Below, piece by piece: positions 26,401 to 36,250 of a stretch of 64,000 nucleotides of DNA. The notes below the pieces were generated by a model that had not been told where the DNA came from, did no database searches, and saw nothing but the letters and a program-made list of their open reading frames with translations. How positions within the stretch are numbered: the first letter of the stretch is position 1; each line of letters starts with the position of its first letter. Source of the DNA: Telluribacter humicola (GTDB lineage Bacteria; Bacteroidota; Bacteroidia; Cytophagales; Spirosomataceae); NCBI RefSeq assembly GCF_017355935.1, contig NZ_JAFIQT010000004.1, positions 1 to 64,000 on the forward strand, written 5' to 3'. Made by a program: the position numbers and the translations under genes.

Positions 26401-26851
26401 TTTGGACAGATAAGCAAAGTCCGTTTATCACTTGCGCATTAGGTACCCACTTTGTGTTTTCACCATCCTAACCGCAGCTTTTGTGTCGGGATGGCGTTTT
26501 TGACCTGATCTGTACCACCCTTGTGTATTATAACGGTCAGTTTATTGAGTGAGCTTTTTTTAATCCCCATTCCCCACCGTTTACTCAATGGCATACCTAA
26601 TCCTGCTATTCACGCAATAATCCGACTACCCACGCAATGGAAGTTGCACGGCTGTTTCCTGAATGAGATGTTTGTACGACTAACAGTGCGAGCCGGGGCA
26701 GGTGCGTCTGCTAAACTAAAAGCACGGAAATCAGATGCTCGTACCGCTCAATTTTATCATCGGCGACTTGCCCTGCCACACCCTCTTCGCCTGAGACCAG
26801 AACTCGTTTTTTCGACTACAAAACCAACACAACCCGTTTATTTCAATCGAC
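26401..26851. other. intergenic region before TonB receptor gene
   Basis: I see no reliable gene. A long plus-strand frame that runs into the receptor gene has low-quality composition and no family features. GC content rises near the receptor start. Confidence 0.4.
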
Positions 26852-29287
26852 ATGAAAAATGCCATCATCATCTTCCTGTTTACCCTGACCGGCTTGCCCG
26901 TTCATGCGCAACAGGTCACGACGCTGTCCGGCAACGTTCAGGATGCCTCCGGCAAACCCCTGCCCTTCGCTACGGTTGCCCTTTTTGTCGAAAGCGATAC
27001 CACCCGGCTGGCTAAAACCACCGCTACCGATGCCGAAGGGCTTTTCGCGTTCGAGAACGTCCGGGCAGGGTACTATATCGTCCGGGCTACGGCGGTCGGG
27101 TTCCAGAAATTATATTCGGCTCCGGTCGAGGTGGGGGCCGGCCCAACCCGCTTGCCCACGTTGATACTGCCCGAGCTTATCGGCGAGCTGGCGGAGGTGC
27201 AGGTAACCGCCAAAAAGCCCTTCGTGGAGCAGCAACTCGACCGCCTGGTCGTCAACGTAGCGAACAGCATCGTGGGCAGCGGCAGCACCGCCCTGGAAGT
27301 GCTTGAAAAGTCGCCCGGCGTTACGGTCGATTATCAGAACGAGCGGCTGCAGCTGCGCGGAAAGGACGGGGTGATCGTACAGATCGACGGAAAACAAACC
27401 TACCTCTCGGCCCAGGATGTGATTGCGCTGCTGCGGTCGATGTCGAGCGACAACATCGAGGCCATCGAACTGATCACCAATCCCTCGGCCAAATACGACG
27501 CGGCGGGTAATACGGGTATCATCAACATCCGGCTTAAAAAGAACAGCAACCTCGGCACCAACGGCATGGCTTCGGTAGCGGGTGGATCAGGACGCTTCGA
27601 CCGGGAACGGGGAAGTCTTCAATTGAACCATCGTACGAAAAAACTGAACCTCTTTGGCAATTATAGCTTGAACCGGGGTGGTAATTACTGGGATTTCAAA
27701 CTCGACCGCAGTCAACCTGACCCCAGCCCGACCGAAGCCTCCCGGCGCAACGTAGTGAGTCAGTATACGTACCTGAAATTTCGCGATCTGGGCCATAACG
27801 CCAAAGCGGGGTTTGATTTCATGCCTACGGATAAAACTACGGTCGGGATGGTTTGGACGGTTTTTTGGAGCGACCACCGCCAACGGGGCCCCGCCGGTGC
27901 CAGTTTTCGCCGCACCACTACCGGGCCGGTGTACCTAATAACCGAAACTGAAAAAACCTATGACACCTTCAGTCAGAACCAGATTGGCAACCTGAATCTG
28001 CAACATACATTCGGTGAAAAAAAGGGGAGTATCAGTGCGGATATCGATGTGGGTCATTTCAGTAGGGACTATACCAATGCATTGACTACTACTGTACTCG
28101 TTGATTTAGAAGACAGTAAGCCGCCCGTGGACGAGCTGCTCATTACGCAACCGACGGGTATCGATATCCGTACCTTTAAGGTTGACTTTACGCGTCCCTT
28201 CGCTAGCGGCTGGACGCTGGAAACCGGCTTGAAAACCGCTTCGGTGCAAACGGACAACGATCTGACTCTGCGGAGTGGGCCAATGGGAATTCTGACCATC
28301 GACCCGGACCTGTCGAACCGCTTTCAATACACGGAGCGGGTCAATGCGGGCTACGTCAATGTTTCGGGAAAATGGCGTAAGACAAGCATCCAGGCAGGTT
28401 TACGCGCCGAGCATACCCGTTCGGAAGGGAATTCACTCAGCCTGAATCGGGTGGTGGCCCGTGACTATCTGAAATTCTTTCCTACCCTGTTTGTGGCGCA
28501 GCCCCTGTCAGACAACCAGACGCTGACGTTCTCCTACAGCTACCGCATCGACCGGCCCAACTACCAGAACCTGAACCCCGCGCGAGGGTACGTAGACCCC
28601 TTCGCGTATTCCGTTGGCAATGCCTACCTGAAACCGCAGTTCAATCACGCGCTGGAAGGAAAGCTGAGCCTGAAAAATGATGTTTTTGCGTCCCTAGGGG
28701 TCAATTACACCACCGACCTGATGTTTTTCACTACCCACGCACTGGAAGGAAATAAAACCTACGTCACCACCGAGAACCTAGGCCATTCACAGGGCTACAC
28801 CCTCACGCTGAGCTGGCCGCTAACGGTGGCGAAAGGCTGGCAGTTACAGGCCAACGTGCTGGGTTACTACAATCGTTTTCAGTACGACTACGAAGGCTCA
28901 ACGCTTCAAATCCAAAACATTTCCGGGCGGTTGAACGGCAACAACTCCTTCACATTTGGCCACGGATGGACGGCTGAACTCTATGGTTGGTTTAGCACAC
29001 CCGCCGTGAACGGCATCTGGCGGTCGCCCTGGCTGGGGGCATTGGATGCGGGTGTACAAAAAGTGGTTTCTCCACTCCTGAAGCTCAAGTTCAGCGTGCA
29101 GGATGTGCTCCACACCAATCGGTTCCGTCCTTCGGTGTTGACACCGACAGCCAGCCAGGTGGGGGTGCTAACATTCGACACACGCGTGGCGCTACTGAAC
29201 CTAACGTACTCCTTTGGCAACCAGAAACTGAAAGCCGCCCGGCAACGACGCACCGGCTCGGACGACGAAACTCGGCGGGCAAATTAG
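26852..29287 (+). CDS. TonB-dependent receptor, outer membrane beta-barrel
   Basis: The 811-residue protein has a signal peptide (MKNAIIIFLFTLTGLPVHAQ), a carboxypeptidase-regulatory-like domain (VQDASGKPLPFATVALF to about residue 100), a plug (ALEVLEKSPGVTVD and SSDNIEAIELITNPSAKYDAAG) and an outer-membrane barrel of the OMP_b-brl family. There is no classic SusC QKR motif and no SusD partner. Its GC content appears higher than its neighbours, which may mean transfer. The ligand is unknown. Confidence 0.85.
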   Translation: MKNAIIIFLFTLTGLPVHAQQVTTLSGNVQDASGKPLPFATVALFVESDTTRLAKTTATDAEGLFAFENVRAGYYIVRATAVGFQKLYSAPVEVGAGPTRLPTLILPELIGELAEVQVTAKKPFVEQQLDRLVVNVANSIVGSGSTALEVLEKSPGVTVDYQNERLQLRGKDGVIVQIDGKQTYLSAQDVIALLRSMSSDNIEAIELITNPSAKYDAAGNTGIINIRLKKNSNLGTNGMASVAGGSGRFDRERGSLQLNHRTKKLNLFGNYSLNRGGNYWDFKLDRSQPDPSPTEASRRNVVSQYTYLKFRDLGHNAKAGFDFMPTDKTTVGMVWTVFWSDHRQRGPAGASFRRTTTGPVYLITETEKTYDTFSQNQIGNLNLQHTFGEKKGSISADIDVGHFSRDYTNALTTTVLVDLEDSKPPVDELLITQPTGIDIRTFKVDFTRPFASGWTLETGLKTASVQTDNDLTLRSGPMGILTIDPDLSNRFQYTERVNAGYVNVSGKWRKTSIQAGLRAEHTRSEGNSLSLNRVVARDYLKFFPTLFVAQPLSDNQTLTFSYSYRIDRPNYQNLNPARGYVDPFAYSVGNAYLKPQFNHALEGKLSLKNDVFASLGVNYTTDLMFFTTHALEGNKTYVTTENLGHSQGYTLTLSWPLTVAKGWQLQANVLGYYNRFQYDYEGSTLQIQNISGRLNGNNSFTFGHGWTAELYGWFSTPAVNGIWRSPWLGALDAGVQKVVSPLLKLKFSVQDVLHTNRFRPSVLTPTASQVGVLTFDTRVALLNLTYSFGNQKLKAARQRRTGSDDETRRAN

Positions 29288-29369
29288 GAAGTCAAACTAC
29301 TAATACAAACTTATCTCTCATCATGATTCAAATCGCATTTCAAATCACCCGTAAATTACTCTTACATTC

Positions 29370-30173
29370 ATGGAAACTACATTTTTAATATTGCTTTTCA
29401 CAGTTCTGCTTCAGACTGTTTCCTATCCTCTGCCCAAAACGTACATCCTTGTTCATGGAGCCTGGCACGAGGCCTGGTGTTGGAAAAAAGTGGTACTCAT
29501 GCTGGAAGCCAATGGCAGTCGGGTACTGGCCATTGATTTGCCGGGTCACGGCACTGACAAAACGCCGATGGCAACCGTTACGCTCAATGATTACGTGCAA
29601 AGAATAGTAGCCTCAGCCAACGCCCAAACAGGTCCGATCATTTTAGTGGGACACTCTAAGGCAGGTGTTGCCATTGCCCAGGCCGCTGAGGTTTTAGGCA
29701 AAGAGAAGGTATCAAAGTTGGTGTTTTTAGATGCCTTCATGCCTGATAATGGCGATTCGGTATTTTCGCTGGCGGGGAAAGCAGAAGCACAGAACAAGGC
29801 TGCTGGTAAACCAGTTTTAAAGCCATCTGTAAGTGAAAGCATGGTTCTTTCGGAAGACAAAAAAACGTCGCGAATTAAGCCTGAACTGGTTAAGATCCTC
29901 TTCTACCATGATTGATCTAACGAAGACGTAGTCTATGCCAAAGCACACATCGGGTCACAGTCGATGGCGTGTCTGGGTACACCCGTGAATGTAACAGAAG
30001 CTCGCTACGGGGCTGTTCCGAAAGTTTATATTCTCTGTACAGAGTCCAAAGACTTGTATAAAAGTAGTATAGCTCAAAACGTGCCCATCCATAAACTGTA
30101 TACCTTAGCCAGTAGTCACTCGCCCTTTTTCTCGATGCCGGAAAAGTTAGTGGCAATTCTTGCCGAGCTATGA
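29370..30173 (+). pseudogene. alpha/beta hydrolase, interrupted by one stop codon
   Basis: This is a paralogue of the hydrolase at 25567. Shared motifs are YILVHGAWHEAWCW, GHSKAGVAIAQAAEVLG (nucleophile region, GHSKAG), FLDAFMP, YILCTESKD and ASSHSPFFSMPEKL. A TGA at 29913-29915 replaces the Cys codon of the paralogue's YHDC. The same frame continues without further damage to 30173. The second copy of the pair is therefore inactive or makes a truncated protein. Confidence 0.85.
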
Positions 30174-30276
30174 TCTTCTGCCAAAACGCCCCTGCCCGTA
30201 TTGCTTTTCTTCAATACGGTGTCGGGCCGCCTGGATTTGTTGTGCTGATGGTGAAGGCTGAGTTATAAAACTTAAA

Positions 30277-30823
30277 TCACAAAACCTTTTTAGGCTCCTC
30301 TTCTCCCCATTCAAGATTGTCTTTGATAATATCTTCCGTTTCTTCCAGATGCCCAAAGGCGTGGCGCATCTTTGCCCGGTCGAAATCGTTTTCGTTATTG
30401 GCGATCCAGATCGTGGCTACGCCGTTACCTACGAAATTGGTGATGGCCCGCGCTTCGGACATGAAGCGGTCCACGCCCAGCAGCAGCGCCAGGCCTTTGG
30501 TGGGTATCACTTTGTTGGCCGAAAGGGTATACATAGGCCAGCACCACGAAACCGCTGCCCGGGACGCCCGCCGCGCACATGGACATGACCATCAGGATTC
30601 CGATGATGGTGAACATTTGCGAGAGCGTCAGTTCCACGCCGTAGACCTGCACCAAGAAAATCGTGGCCATCGAGAGGTAGATAGTGGCACCGTCGAGTTT
30701 GAACGAGTAGCCTGCCGGTATTTCCAGCCTCACGATGGGCTTGGAGCAACCCATACGTTCGAGTTTTTCAATGAGAGAAGGTAGCCCCGCCTCGGACGAA
30801 GATCTCACTGCAAACGGTTCCAC
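30277..30823 (-). pseudogene. dicarboxylate/amino acid:cation symporter, C-terminal fragment
   Basis: The remaining parts are [36 protein letters not shown], then after a frameshift [35 protein letters not shown]. These match the conserved second half of DctA/GltP symporters. The N-terminal half is absent beyond 30823. The frameshift is a single surplus base in TATGTAT before the ACC codon. It is non-functional. Confidence 0.8.
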
Positions 30824-31333
30824 TAACCACTAATCCATTTCTCTATGCGGAAAAAATTGGTCGTTCCTATCGATAGCTTCACCGAGAAATAGCACCAAAA
30901 GTGTTACGGTCCTGCTTTTCGGGGCCAGTTGTTTTGGATTTGTGTTGCCCTGATACAGCCTTGCACAAGAATCCACCCTTACGGTATTAGAAGATAGATT
31001 TAATATCGGAATTACGCCTAATAGTTGGTCTATATACTGCAGCGCAGACCTACCAGCCTTTGAAACTTGTTTGGCTTTGATCCATCTGGCTCCCAATATA
31101 TATGATAGTGGTGCATGTAGGCCTATCCCAAGGGTCAACAATTCTGGTCTGCAAAGGCACTTTTGCTTTTTGAGCTGGCCCTACTTGTTGGACCCTGCTT
31201 TCGAAAGAGTTTTCATGGGGAACCCTGCCCACCGGCAGGGTTTCTTTTTGCTGCTGCCCTGAAAAGTAGGTCCAGAAAGTAGGTCCAGTTTCAAAAGAAG
31301 GTTTATCTTTATGAAACCAACTTACTGATACCT
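30824..31333. other. intergenic, no recognisable gene
   Basis: A minus-strand frame of about 100 codons has no family features. A terminator lies at 31221-31250. A 13-bp direct repeat, AAGTAGGTCCAGA/T, occurs twice at about 31264-31291 just before the recombinase gene and may be recombinase or regulator binding sites. Confidence 0.4.
31221..31250 (+). terminator. rho-independent terminator
   Basis: The stem AACCCTGCC / GGCAGGGTT with a 4-base loop is followed by TTCTTTTT. It protects the recombinase gene downstream from read-through. Confidence 0.7.
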
Positions 31334-31897
31334 ATGAACAAAGTCTTTGGGTACGCCCGGGTTTCCACCGCTGATCAGAGTACCGACACCCAGATAGAAG
31401 CCTTACAGAAGTACGGCTGCGACCGCATCTTTCAGGAGAAGATATCCGGCCTATCAGTTCAGCGCCCCGCCCTGGACGAAATGCTGTCCCTACTCCGCGA
31501 AGGTGATACCGTCGTAGTTTCACGCTTTACCCGCCTGGGCCGCAGCCGCGACCACCTGATCAACCTGATCGGAGATTTTGCCAGTAAGGGCATTATCTTC
31601 AAAGCTCTTGATCTGGGTATTGACTCCGCTACTCCGGCCGGTAAGTTAGTCATCGGGATATTTGCTGCCCTGGCTGAATATGATAGAGAGATGATCCTCG
31701 AAAAGACCCGTGCCGGCCAGCTGTTGGCCAAGGCCAAAGGCAAGCACATAGGTCGACCTTCCGGAGTAAACCAGGATAACTACCATAAAGTAAAAAAAGC
31801 CCTCGATAAAGGGCTTTCAGTGGCTGAGATAGTCAACCTGACCGGTATCAGTATTTCCAGTGTCAAACGGTACCGCAAGGAAATCAGTAGCAAGTAA
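31334..31897 (+). CDS. serine recombinase (resolvase/invertase), intact
   Basis: The 187-residue protein has MNKVFGYARVSTADQSTDTQ with catalytic Ser, FQEKISGLSVQRPALDEML, VVSRFTRLGRSRDHL with the active-site Arg residues, AEYDREMILEKTRAGQLLAK on the E helix, and a C-terminal HTH (SVAEIVNLTGISISSVKRYRKE). This is the full Hin/resolvase architecture, with no insertion at the sites where the other two recombinases in the window are hit. Confidence 0.92.
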   Translation: MNKVFGYARVSTADQSTDTQIEALQKYGCDRIFQEKISGLSVQRPALDEMLSLLREGDTVVVSRFTRLGRSRDHLINLIGDFASKGIIFKALDLGIDSATPAGKLVIGIFAALAEYDREMILEKTRAGQLLAKAKGKHIGRPSGVNQDNYHKVKKALDKGLSVAEIVNLTGISISSVKRYRKEISSK

Positions 31898-32367
31898 GCA
31901 TATAACCACTTCAACTATTTACTATCATAAACTAAAAAGACCCTTTTAATACATAATATCTACATAGTTCAGGAACACGCTCCTAACCAAAGATCCATGT
32001 AAAGTAAGTTGTTTTGAATAGAATGGATGCGCCGGAATTAGTACCAAGAAACACTAGGTCCACTGATTCTCCCTTTCTGATGTTACCCAACAGCTGGACA
32101 AACCAAGTACTTTAATGCTTCGCCTTGCGAAAAACATTCCCTCTTTACTTTCTACACTTGACATGGGTTAGACCCTCTCTGCGTTACTATTTAAATTCGC
32201 AGCAGCCAATCTACTGAGGCTCACCCAGCTGACTCATCGGATGATGCTGGCAGGTATGATCTGTAATTATGGTAAGTAATCCTGTAATAGGTATACAAAT
32301 CCACAAACTGAATCCTCCGACCTTCGTTCCTAACATAAGTAGTTGATTTACAAGATCAAGTAGGAGC
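31898..32367. other. intergenic, nothing firm
   Basis: A 38-codon minus-strand frame near 32334-32218 (LWICIPITGLLTIITDH) is seen but has no support. No RNA gene or promoter motif is evident. Confidence 0.3.
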
Positions 32368-33291
32368 ATGAAAATTCAATCAATAGTTATAGGAATGGCC
32401 CTGATCGGTGGACTAACCAGCCTTGGCCACGCCCAGACAACGGCTGATAGTACCCGCAGTGGGTTAGCTAAGCCCGCCGAGAAGAAGTATCAGGCCAAAG
32501 CGCCCAAAACACAGCCCTTTGGAACTGCCGCCTTTGGGCCCTCCAAACAGACCACCGTGCGCTGGCTGGGCTTCGCTGGCTTTTTGGTCAATAGCCGGGG
32601 GACAACACTAATGGTCGATCCGGTTCTGCAGGGGTTTGATATGCCGGTCATGATCGACATGCCTATTACCCCCAAAGCAGTTCCTCACTTGGATGCAGTA
32701 CTGATCACGCACGCGGATAATGACCACTTCAGCGTATCGACTAATCAGGATCTGAAAAGGGTCACCAAAGCCTATCACTCGACAATCTATGTCGACTCAT
32801 TAATGCAAAATCTGGGACTACCCGCCTTCGGTCATAACATTGGTGATATTTTCAAAGTTGGGCCTGTACAGGTCACACTTACCCCGGCAGATCATGCCTA
32901 TCAAAATGCCTATCCGGGCATGAGTAAGCGACGTTTCAAGAATGAAGACGCCTGTGGCTTCTGGATCCAAACTCCCGACGGAAATATCTGGGCACCGGGC
33001 GATTCCCGCCTTACACCTGGCCACCTGACCATGCCCACACCGGATGCTATTTTCTTTGATTTTTCAGACAGTGAATGGCATTTCACCTTTGAAGGAGCGG
33101 TTAAAATCGCCAATGCCTATCCCAACACACCGCTGCTATTGTGCCACTGGGGCTCAGTGGATGCCCCAGATTTTACCCCCTTTAACGGTGATCCCAAGGA
33201 GTTAGCCAAAAGGGTAGTGAACCCGGCCCGGATTCACGTGCTGGCTCCGGGTGAGCCGTTTATCTTAAAACCGTTGAAAAAGAATAAGTAG
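32368..33291 (+). CDS. secreted MBL-fold metallo-hydrolase
   Basis: The signal peptide is MKIQSIVIGMALIGGLTSLGHAQ. The metallo-beta-lactamase fold shows in MVDPVL, the metal motif LITHADNDHFS (HxDxDH type), TPADHAYQN, APGDSRL and a late LLCHWGSVD. It resembles the UlaG/NAPE-PLD-like group, whose substrates range from lactones to phosphodiesters. The AraC gene starts directly at its stop codon (TAG ATG), which suggests an operon. Confidence 0.85.
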   Translation: MKIQSIVIGMALIGGLTSLGHAQTTADSTRSGLAKPAEKKYQAKAPKTQPFGTAAFGPSKQTTVRWLGFAGFLVNSRGTTLMVDPVLQGFDMPVMIDMPITPKAVPHLDAVLITHADNDHFSVSTNQDLKRVTKAYHSTIYVDSLMQNLGLPAFGHNIGDIFKVGPVQVTLTPADHAYQNAYPGMSKRRFKNEDACGFWIQTPDGNIWAPGDSRLTPGHLTMPTPDAIFFDFSDSEWHFTFEGAVKIANAYPNTPLLLCHWGSVDAPDFTPFNGDPKELAKRVVNPARIHVLAPGEPFILKPLKKNK

Positions 33292-34188
33292 ATGGAAAAG
33301 ATACGGAAGATTCAAAGCGTGACTCAGTTCAATGCCGAGCGGAATCAGCGGGTGCTGCATCCCCTGGTTAGTGTGCTGGATCAGTCTCAGTCAGCGCCCG
33401 TTCAGGCAGGTCGCTGGCTCTCGGAGCTCTACCTGGTCTTTCTTAAACAAGCCCGGTGTGCCCCACTAATCTACGGCCGTCAGCATTACGATTACGACGA
33501 AGGCACCATGTTATTTGTTGCGCCGGGACAGGTGTTTGGGGTGGAAGAAGCCGAAGGCGAACATGTGCAGCCGACCGGGTGGGCATTAGCCTTTCATCCG
33601 GATCTGATTCGGGGCACTCCCCTTGGTCAGCACATCAAAGACTATAGCTTTTTCGGCTATGAAGCCAACGAAGCCTTGCATCTTTCGGATCGGGAACAAG
33701 ACCTGGTTGTAGACTGCCTGCGTAAGATTGGTGAGGAGTTGACCCATCCCATCGATAAGCACAGTAAGCAGTTACTCGTCAGCCATATTGAGCTGCTCCT
33801 GAAGTATTGCGGCCGGTTTTACGAGCGGCAGTTTATCACCCGCGACCACGTTCACAAAGATGTGTTAGTAAAATTTGAGACCTTATTAACAAACTACTTT
33901 GAGTCGGACAAGCCCCAGACTTTGGGACTTCCCACCGTAGGGTACTGTGCTGACGAGCTCCACCTGTCAGCTAATTATTTTGGGGACCTGGTCAAGAAGG
34001 AGACGGGCCTGTCCGCTCAGGAGTACATTCAGGCCCGGGTGATTGATCTGGCAAAAGAAAGACTATTTGATCTGAGCAAGTCGATCAGCGAAATTGCCTA
34101 CGAGATGGGCTTCAAGTACCCACAGCATTTTACCCGGCTGTTTAAGCAACGGGTGGGTCAATCACCCAACCAATACCGGTTGAATTAG
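33292..34188 (+). CDS. AraC-family transcriptional regulator
   Basis: The 298-residue protein has an N-terminal cupin-like part (YDYDEGTMLFVAPGQVFGVEE) and a C-terminal AraC domain: LPTVGYCADELHLSANYFGDLVKKETGLSAQEY and SISEIAYEMGFKYPQHFTRLFKQRVGQSPNQYR. It begins immediately after the MBL gene and precedes the carboxymuconolactone decarboxylase gene by 42 nt. It probably controls this short cluster. Confidence 0.88.
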   Translation: MEKIRKIQSVTQFNAERNQRVLHPLVSVLDQSQSAPVQAGRWLSELYLVFLKQARCAPLIYGRQHYDYDEGTMLFVAPGQVFGVEEAEGEHVQPTGWALAFHPDLIRGTPLGQHIKDYSFFGYEANEALHLSDREQDLVVDCLRKIGEELTHPIDKHSKQLLVSHIELLLKYCGRFYERQFITRDHVHKDVLVKFETLLTNYFESDKPQTLGLPTVGYCADELHLSANYFGDLVKKETGLSAQEYIQARVIDLAKERLFDLSKSISEIAYEMGFKYPQHFTRLFKQRVGQSPNQYRLN

Positions 34189-34230
34189 CCGTATGTCTCT
34201 ACTTATCAGTTACGATAACCAAACCCATTT

Positions 34231-35112
34231 ATGAAACACATGCTGTTGCCTCTGGCCCTGACTTTTCTCCTGTCAGCGCCGGTATTAGGACAGATCCCTA
34301 ACAGTCCCTCCCCAAAAACACTGGTGGATACAAGCCGGGTCACGCCTGACCGGGTCACGCCTGACCGGGTTGGACGAGCCCAGGCCAAATACGAAGAATT
34401 GTTTGGACAGCCCATCACGGTCAGCCCAACCGATCCCGAACTGATGACCATTCTGCAACGGTTCATTTTCGGTGAAGTGTTTTACATCGGTGTCCTGGAC
34501 GATAAAACGCGAGAGCTGATTACCATCACCGCGCTCACGACCAACCAAACCTTGCCCCAATTAACTCCGCATACCCATGCTGCCCTCAACGTCGGAGTTA
34601 CCCCGATCCAAATCCGGGAGGTCGTCTATCAATGCGCTCCGTTTGTTGGCTATCCCAAAGTGCTCAACGCCCTAGAGGTAATAAACAAAGTCTTTGAAAG
34701 CCGGGGCATTAAGCTGCCTCTGGAGGCTATGGCAACCGTGCAGGAAGGTGATCGCTTGGAGCGGGGACGCCAGGAGCAGGCTCCCCTCTACGGAGATGCT
34801 ATGCAGCAGTACATGAAAGTATTACCGGGGGAATTTGCCGAAGCCATTCCCCGAATGTTAACCCAGTCGGGTTTCGGTGATTTCTATACCCGCCGGGGGC
34901 TGGACCTGAAAACCCGGGAGCTGATGATTTTCTGCGGCCTGGCTACCTTAGGTGGTACCGAGCGCCAGATGGCCTCTCACGCCATTGGTAATCTTAAAGT
35001 AGGCAATAGCAAAGAAACGCTGCTGGCGGCGATGGTTCAGCTCTACCCGTACATTGGTTTTCCCCGAATATCTAACGCTATACATATCATCAAAGACGCC
35101 AAAATTGATTAA
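34231..35112 (+). CDS. carboxymuconolactone decarboxylase family protein, two domains
   Basis: The signal peptide is MKHMLLPLALTFLLSAPVLG. Two AhpD-like CMD domains follow (LDDKTRELITITALTTNQTLP to CAPFVGYPKVLNAL, and LDLKTRELMIFCGLATLGGTE to LYPYIGFPRISNA). The usual CxxC redox pair is missing in both, with only single Cys residues, so a redox role is doubtful. Codons for VTPDR are repeated (CGGGTCACGCCTGAC twice, from 34337). It may act on lactones with the neighbouring MBL hydrolase. Confidence 0.85.
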   Translation: MKHMLLPLALTFLLSAPVLGQIPNSPSPKTLVDTSRVTPDRVTPDRVGRAQAKYEELFGQPITVSPTDPELMTILQRFIFGEVFYIGVLDDKTRELITITALTTNQTLPQLTPHTHAALNVGVTPIQIREVVYQCAPFVGYPKVLNALEVINKVFESRGIKLPLEAMATVQEGDRLERGRQEQAPLYGDAMQQYMKVLPGEFAEAIPRMLTQSGFGDFYTRRGLDLKTRELMIFCGLATLGGTERQMASHAIGNLKVGNSKETLLAAMVQLYPYIGFPRISNAIHIIKDAKID

Positions 35113-35205
35113 GCTATAATACTGCCATAGGGGCATTCGCTGTTTCTCAACCGGCCCTTCCATCATACTACGTTCAGGTTATCAAGTAAGTCTGCATCAG
35201 GGGTG

Positions 35206-35433
35206 CTATTCCAGCCGCAGCAGGACCCCGGCCGCCTCCAGCTGCTCCACGATCAACTCCGGGTCGCGGTCATCAATATACTCCCCATAGAAAAGCAGCA
35301 TCTGTCTTTGTAGCGAGGACTTGTACATCTCCAGAGATAGTCCGGTGTAGTAGGGCGAGCTGTCTTTCAGCGCTTCCAGCACCTGGCAGGGCGAAGGGCC
35401 ACTAACAATCTTTCCGGTCGTAGTCAGGTATTT
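35206..35433 (-). CDS. small hypothetical protein
   Basis: 75 residues from MKYLTTTGKIVSGPSPCQVLEALKD to a C-terminal DPELIVEQLEAAGVLLRLE. I choose the second Met because it begins the regular part. No family is recognised. Its amphipathic composition and charged end look like real coding sequence. Confidence 0.5.
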   Translation of the reverse strand, partial: KYLTTTGKIVSGPSPCQVLEALKDSSPYYTGLSLEMYKSSLQRQMLLFYGEYIDDRDPELIVEQLEAAGVLLRLE

Positions 35434-35550
35434 CATCAGATACACGGGTTTAGTCGCTTTTCCATCAGCTACCGTGGATTACAATGTTATTAAAGGAAGC
35501 GCCGAGGTAAGCCAAACCACTACCTATAAGAGCGGATTTGACAAGTGGAA

Positions 35551-35982
35551 TCAAAGGCCCTTATTTCTAAAAAGCTCCTGCCGTTTCATACAGAACTTTT
35601 CTAAATATCGGGTATGGGATGCTTTCAGTGGTTTACTAAAAATTTCTATGACACAATTGTAACTATGCGCCTTCAAAATGTCATTCGGATTAACCGAAGA
35701 GGAGAGCATACAGAAACACACCTGGGGGAACTTCTTTTCATAGAGTAACATATAGGCATCCAGAAACTCCCAGCCATTCATCAGGGGCATGTACACATCA
35801 AGTAGTACCAGCTCCGGAACCTGCCCGTCGGCCCCTTTGTCCAGGGCTTCAAAGAAGGCTAATCCCTCCCTTCCATTACTAACAGTATGAATATTTTCAG
35901 CAAAATGATTATCAAGCAGCGTGGTCTTAATTAAATCAATAGTCAAATCATCATCATCAATCAAAAGAACATTTTTAAACAT
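35551..35982 (-). CDS. single-domain response regulator
   Basis: The 143-residue protein consists of a receiver domain only. The acidic cluster is LLIDDDDLT, the phospho-acceptor Asp lies in LVLLDVYMPLMNGWEF, the Thr/Ser position in CMLSSS and Lys in FSKPLK. With no output domain, it probably acts in a phosphorelay or by protein contact. It is divergent from the other receiver gene at 36251. Confidence 0.88.
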   Translation of the reverse strand: MFKNVLLIDDDDLTIDLIKTTLLDNHFAENIHTVSNGREGLAFFEALDKGADGQVPELVLLDVYMPLMNGWEFLDAYMLLYEKKFPQVCFCMLSSSVNPNDILKAHSYNCVIEIFSKPLKASHTRYLEKFCMKRQELFRNKGL

Positions 35983-36250
35983 TATTAAAGGTAACCCTTT
36001 ATTAGCTGGTAATTACTATTTATTTGACAATCAATAATTTATACCCTTGACAGGCCGGAGAGGTACTTTGTTTTTAACATCTCAAGAGCCAATGACTGCC
36101 TGAGGTCACTACTCCGGACGCCGTCTTAGCTTCTTGCAGAGCACCGTAGCCGGTGTCCCCACAGACAATGACCTACTTTAACCACGTCTATTGGACCGTA
36201 GAGAAGCTTTTGACATTAATTATTGGCTCTATGGATAGTCGTGACAACTT

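Noticed and set aside
26521-27015. Long plus-strand frame upstream of the TonB receptor
   Set aside because: It runs into the receptor gene in another frame, has no family features and poor composition. It is a shadow frame.
29913-29915. TGA at a Cys position read as selenocysteine or reassigned codon
   Set aside because: No selenocysteine-type stem-loop is evident after it, and other genes in the window end normally with TGA. A simple nonsense mutation is the better explanation.
30830-31141. Minus-strand frame of about 100 codons
   Set aside because: No family features, no plausible start signal, and mixed composition. I could not support a gene.
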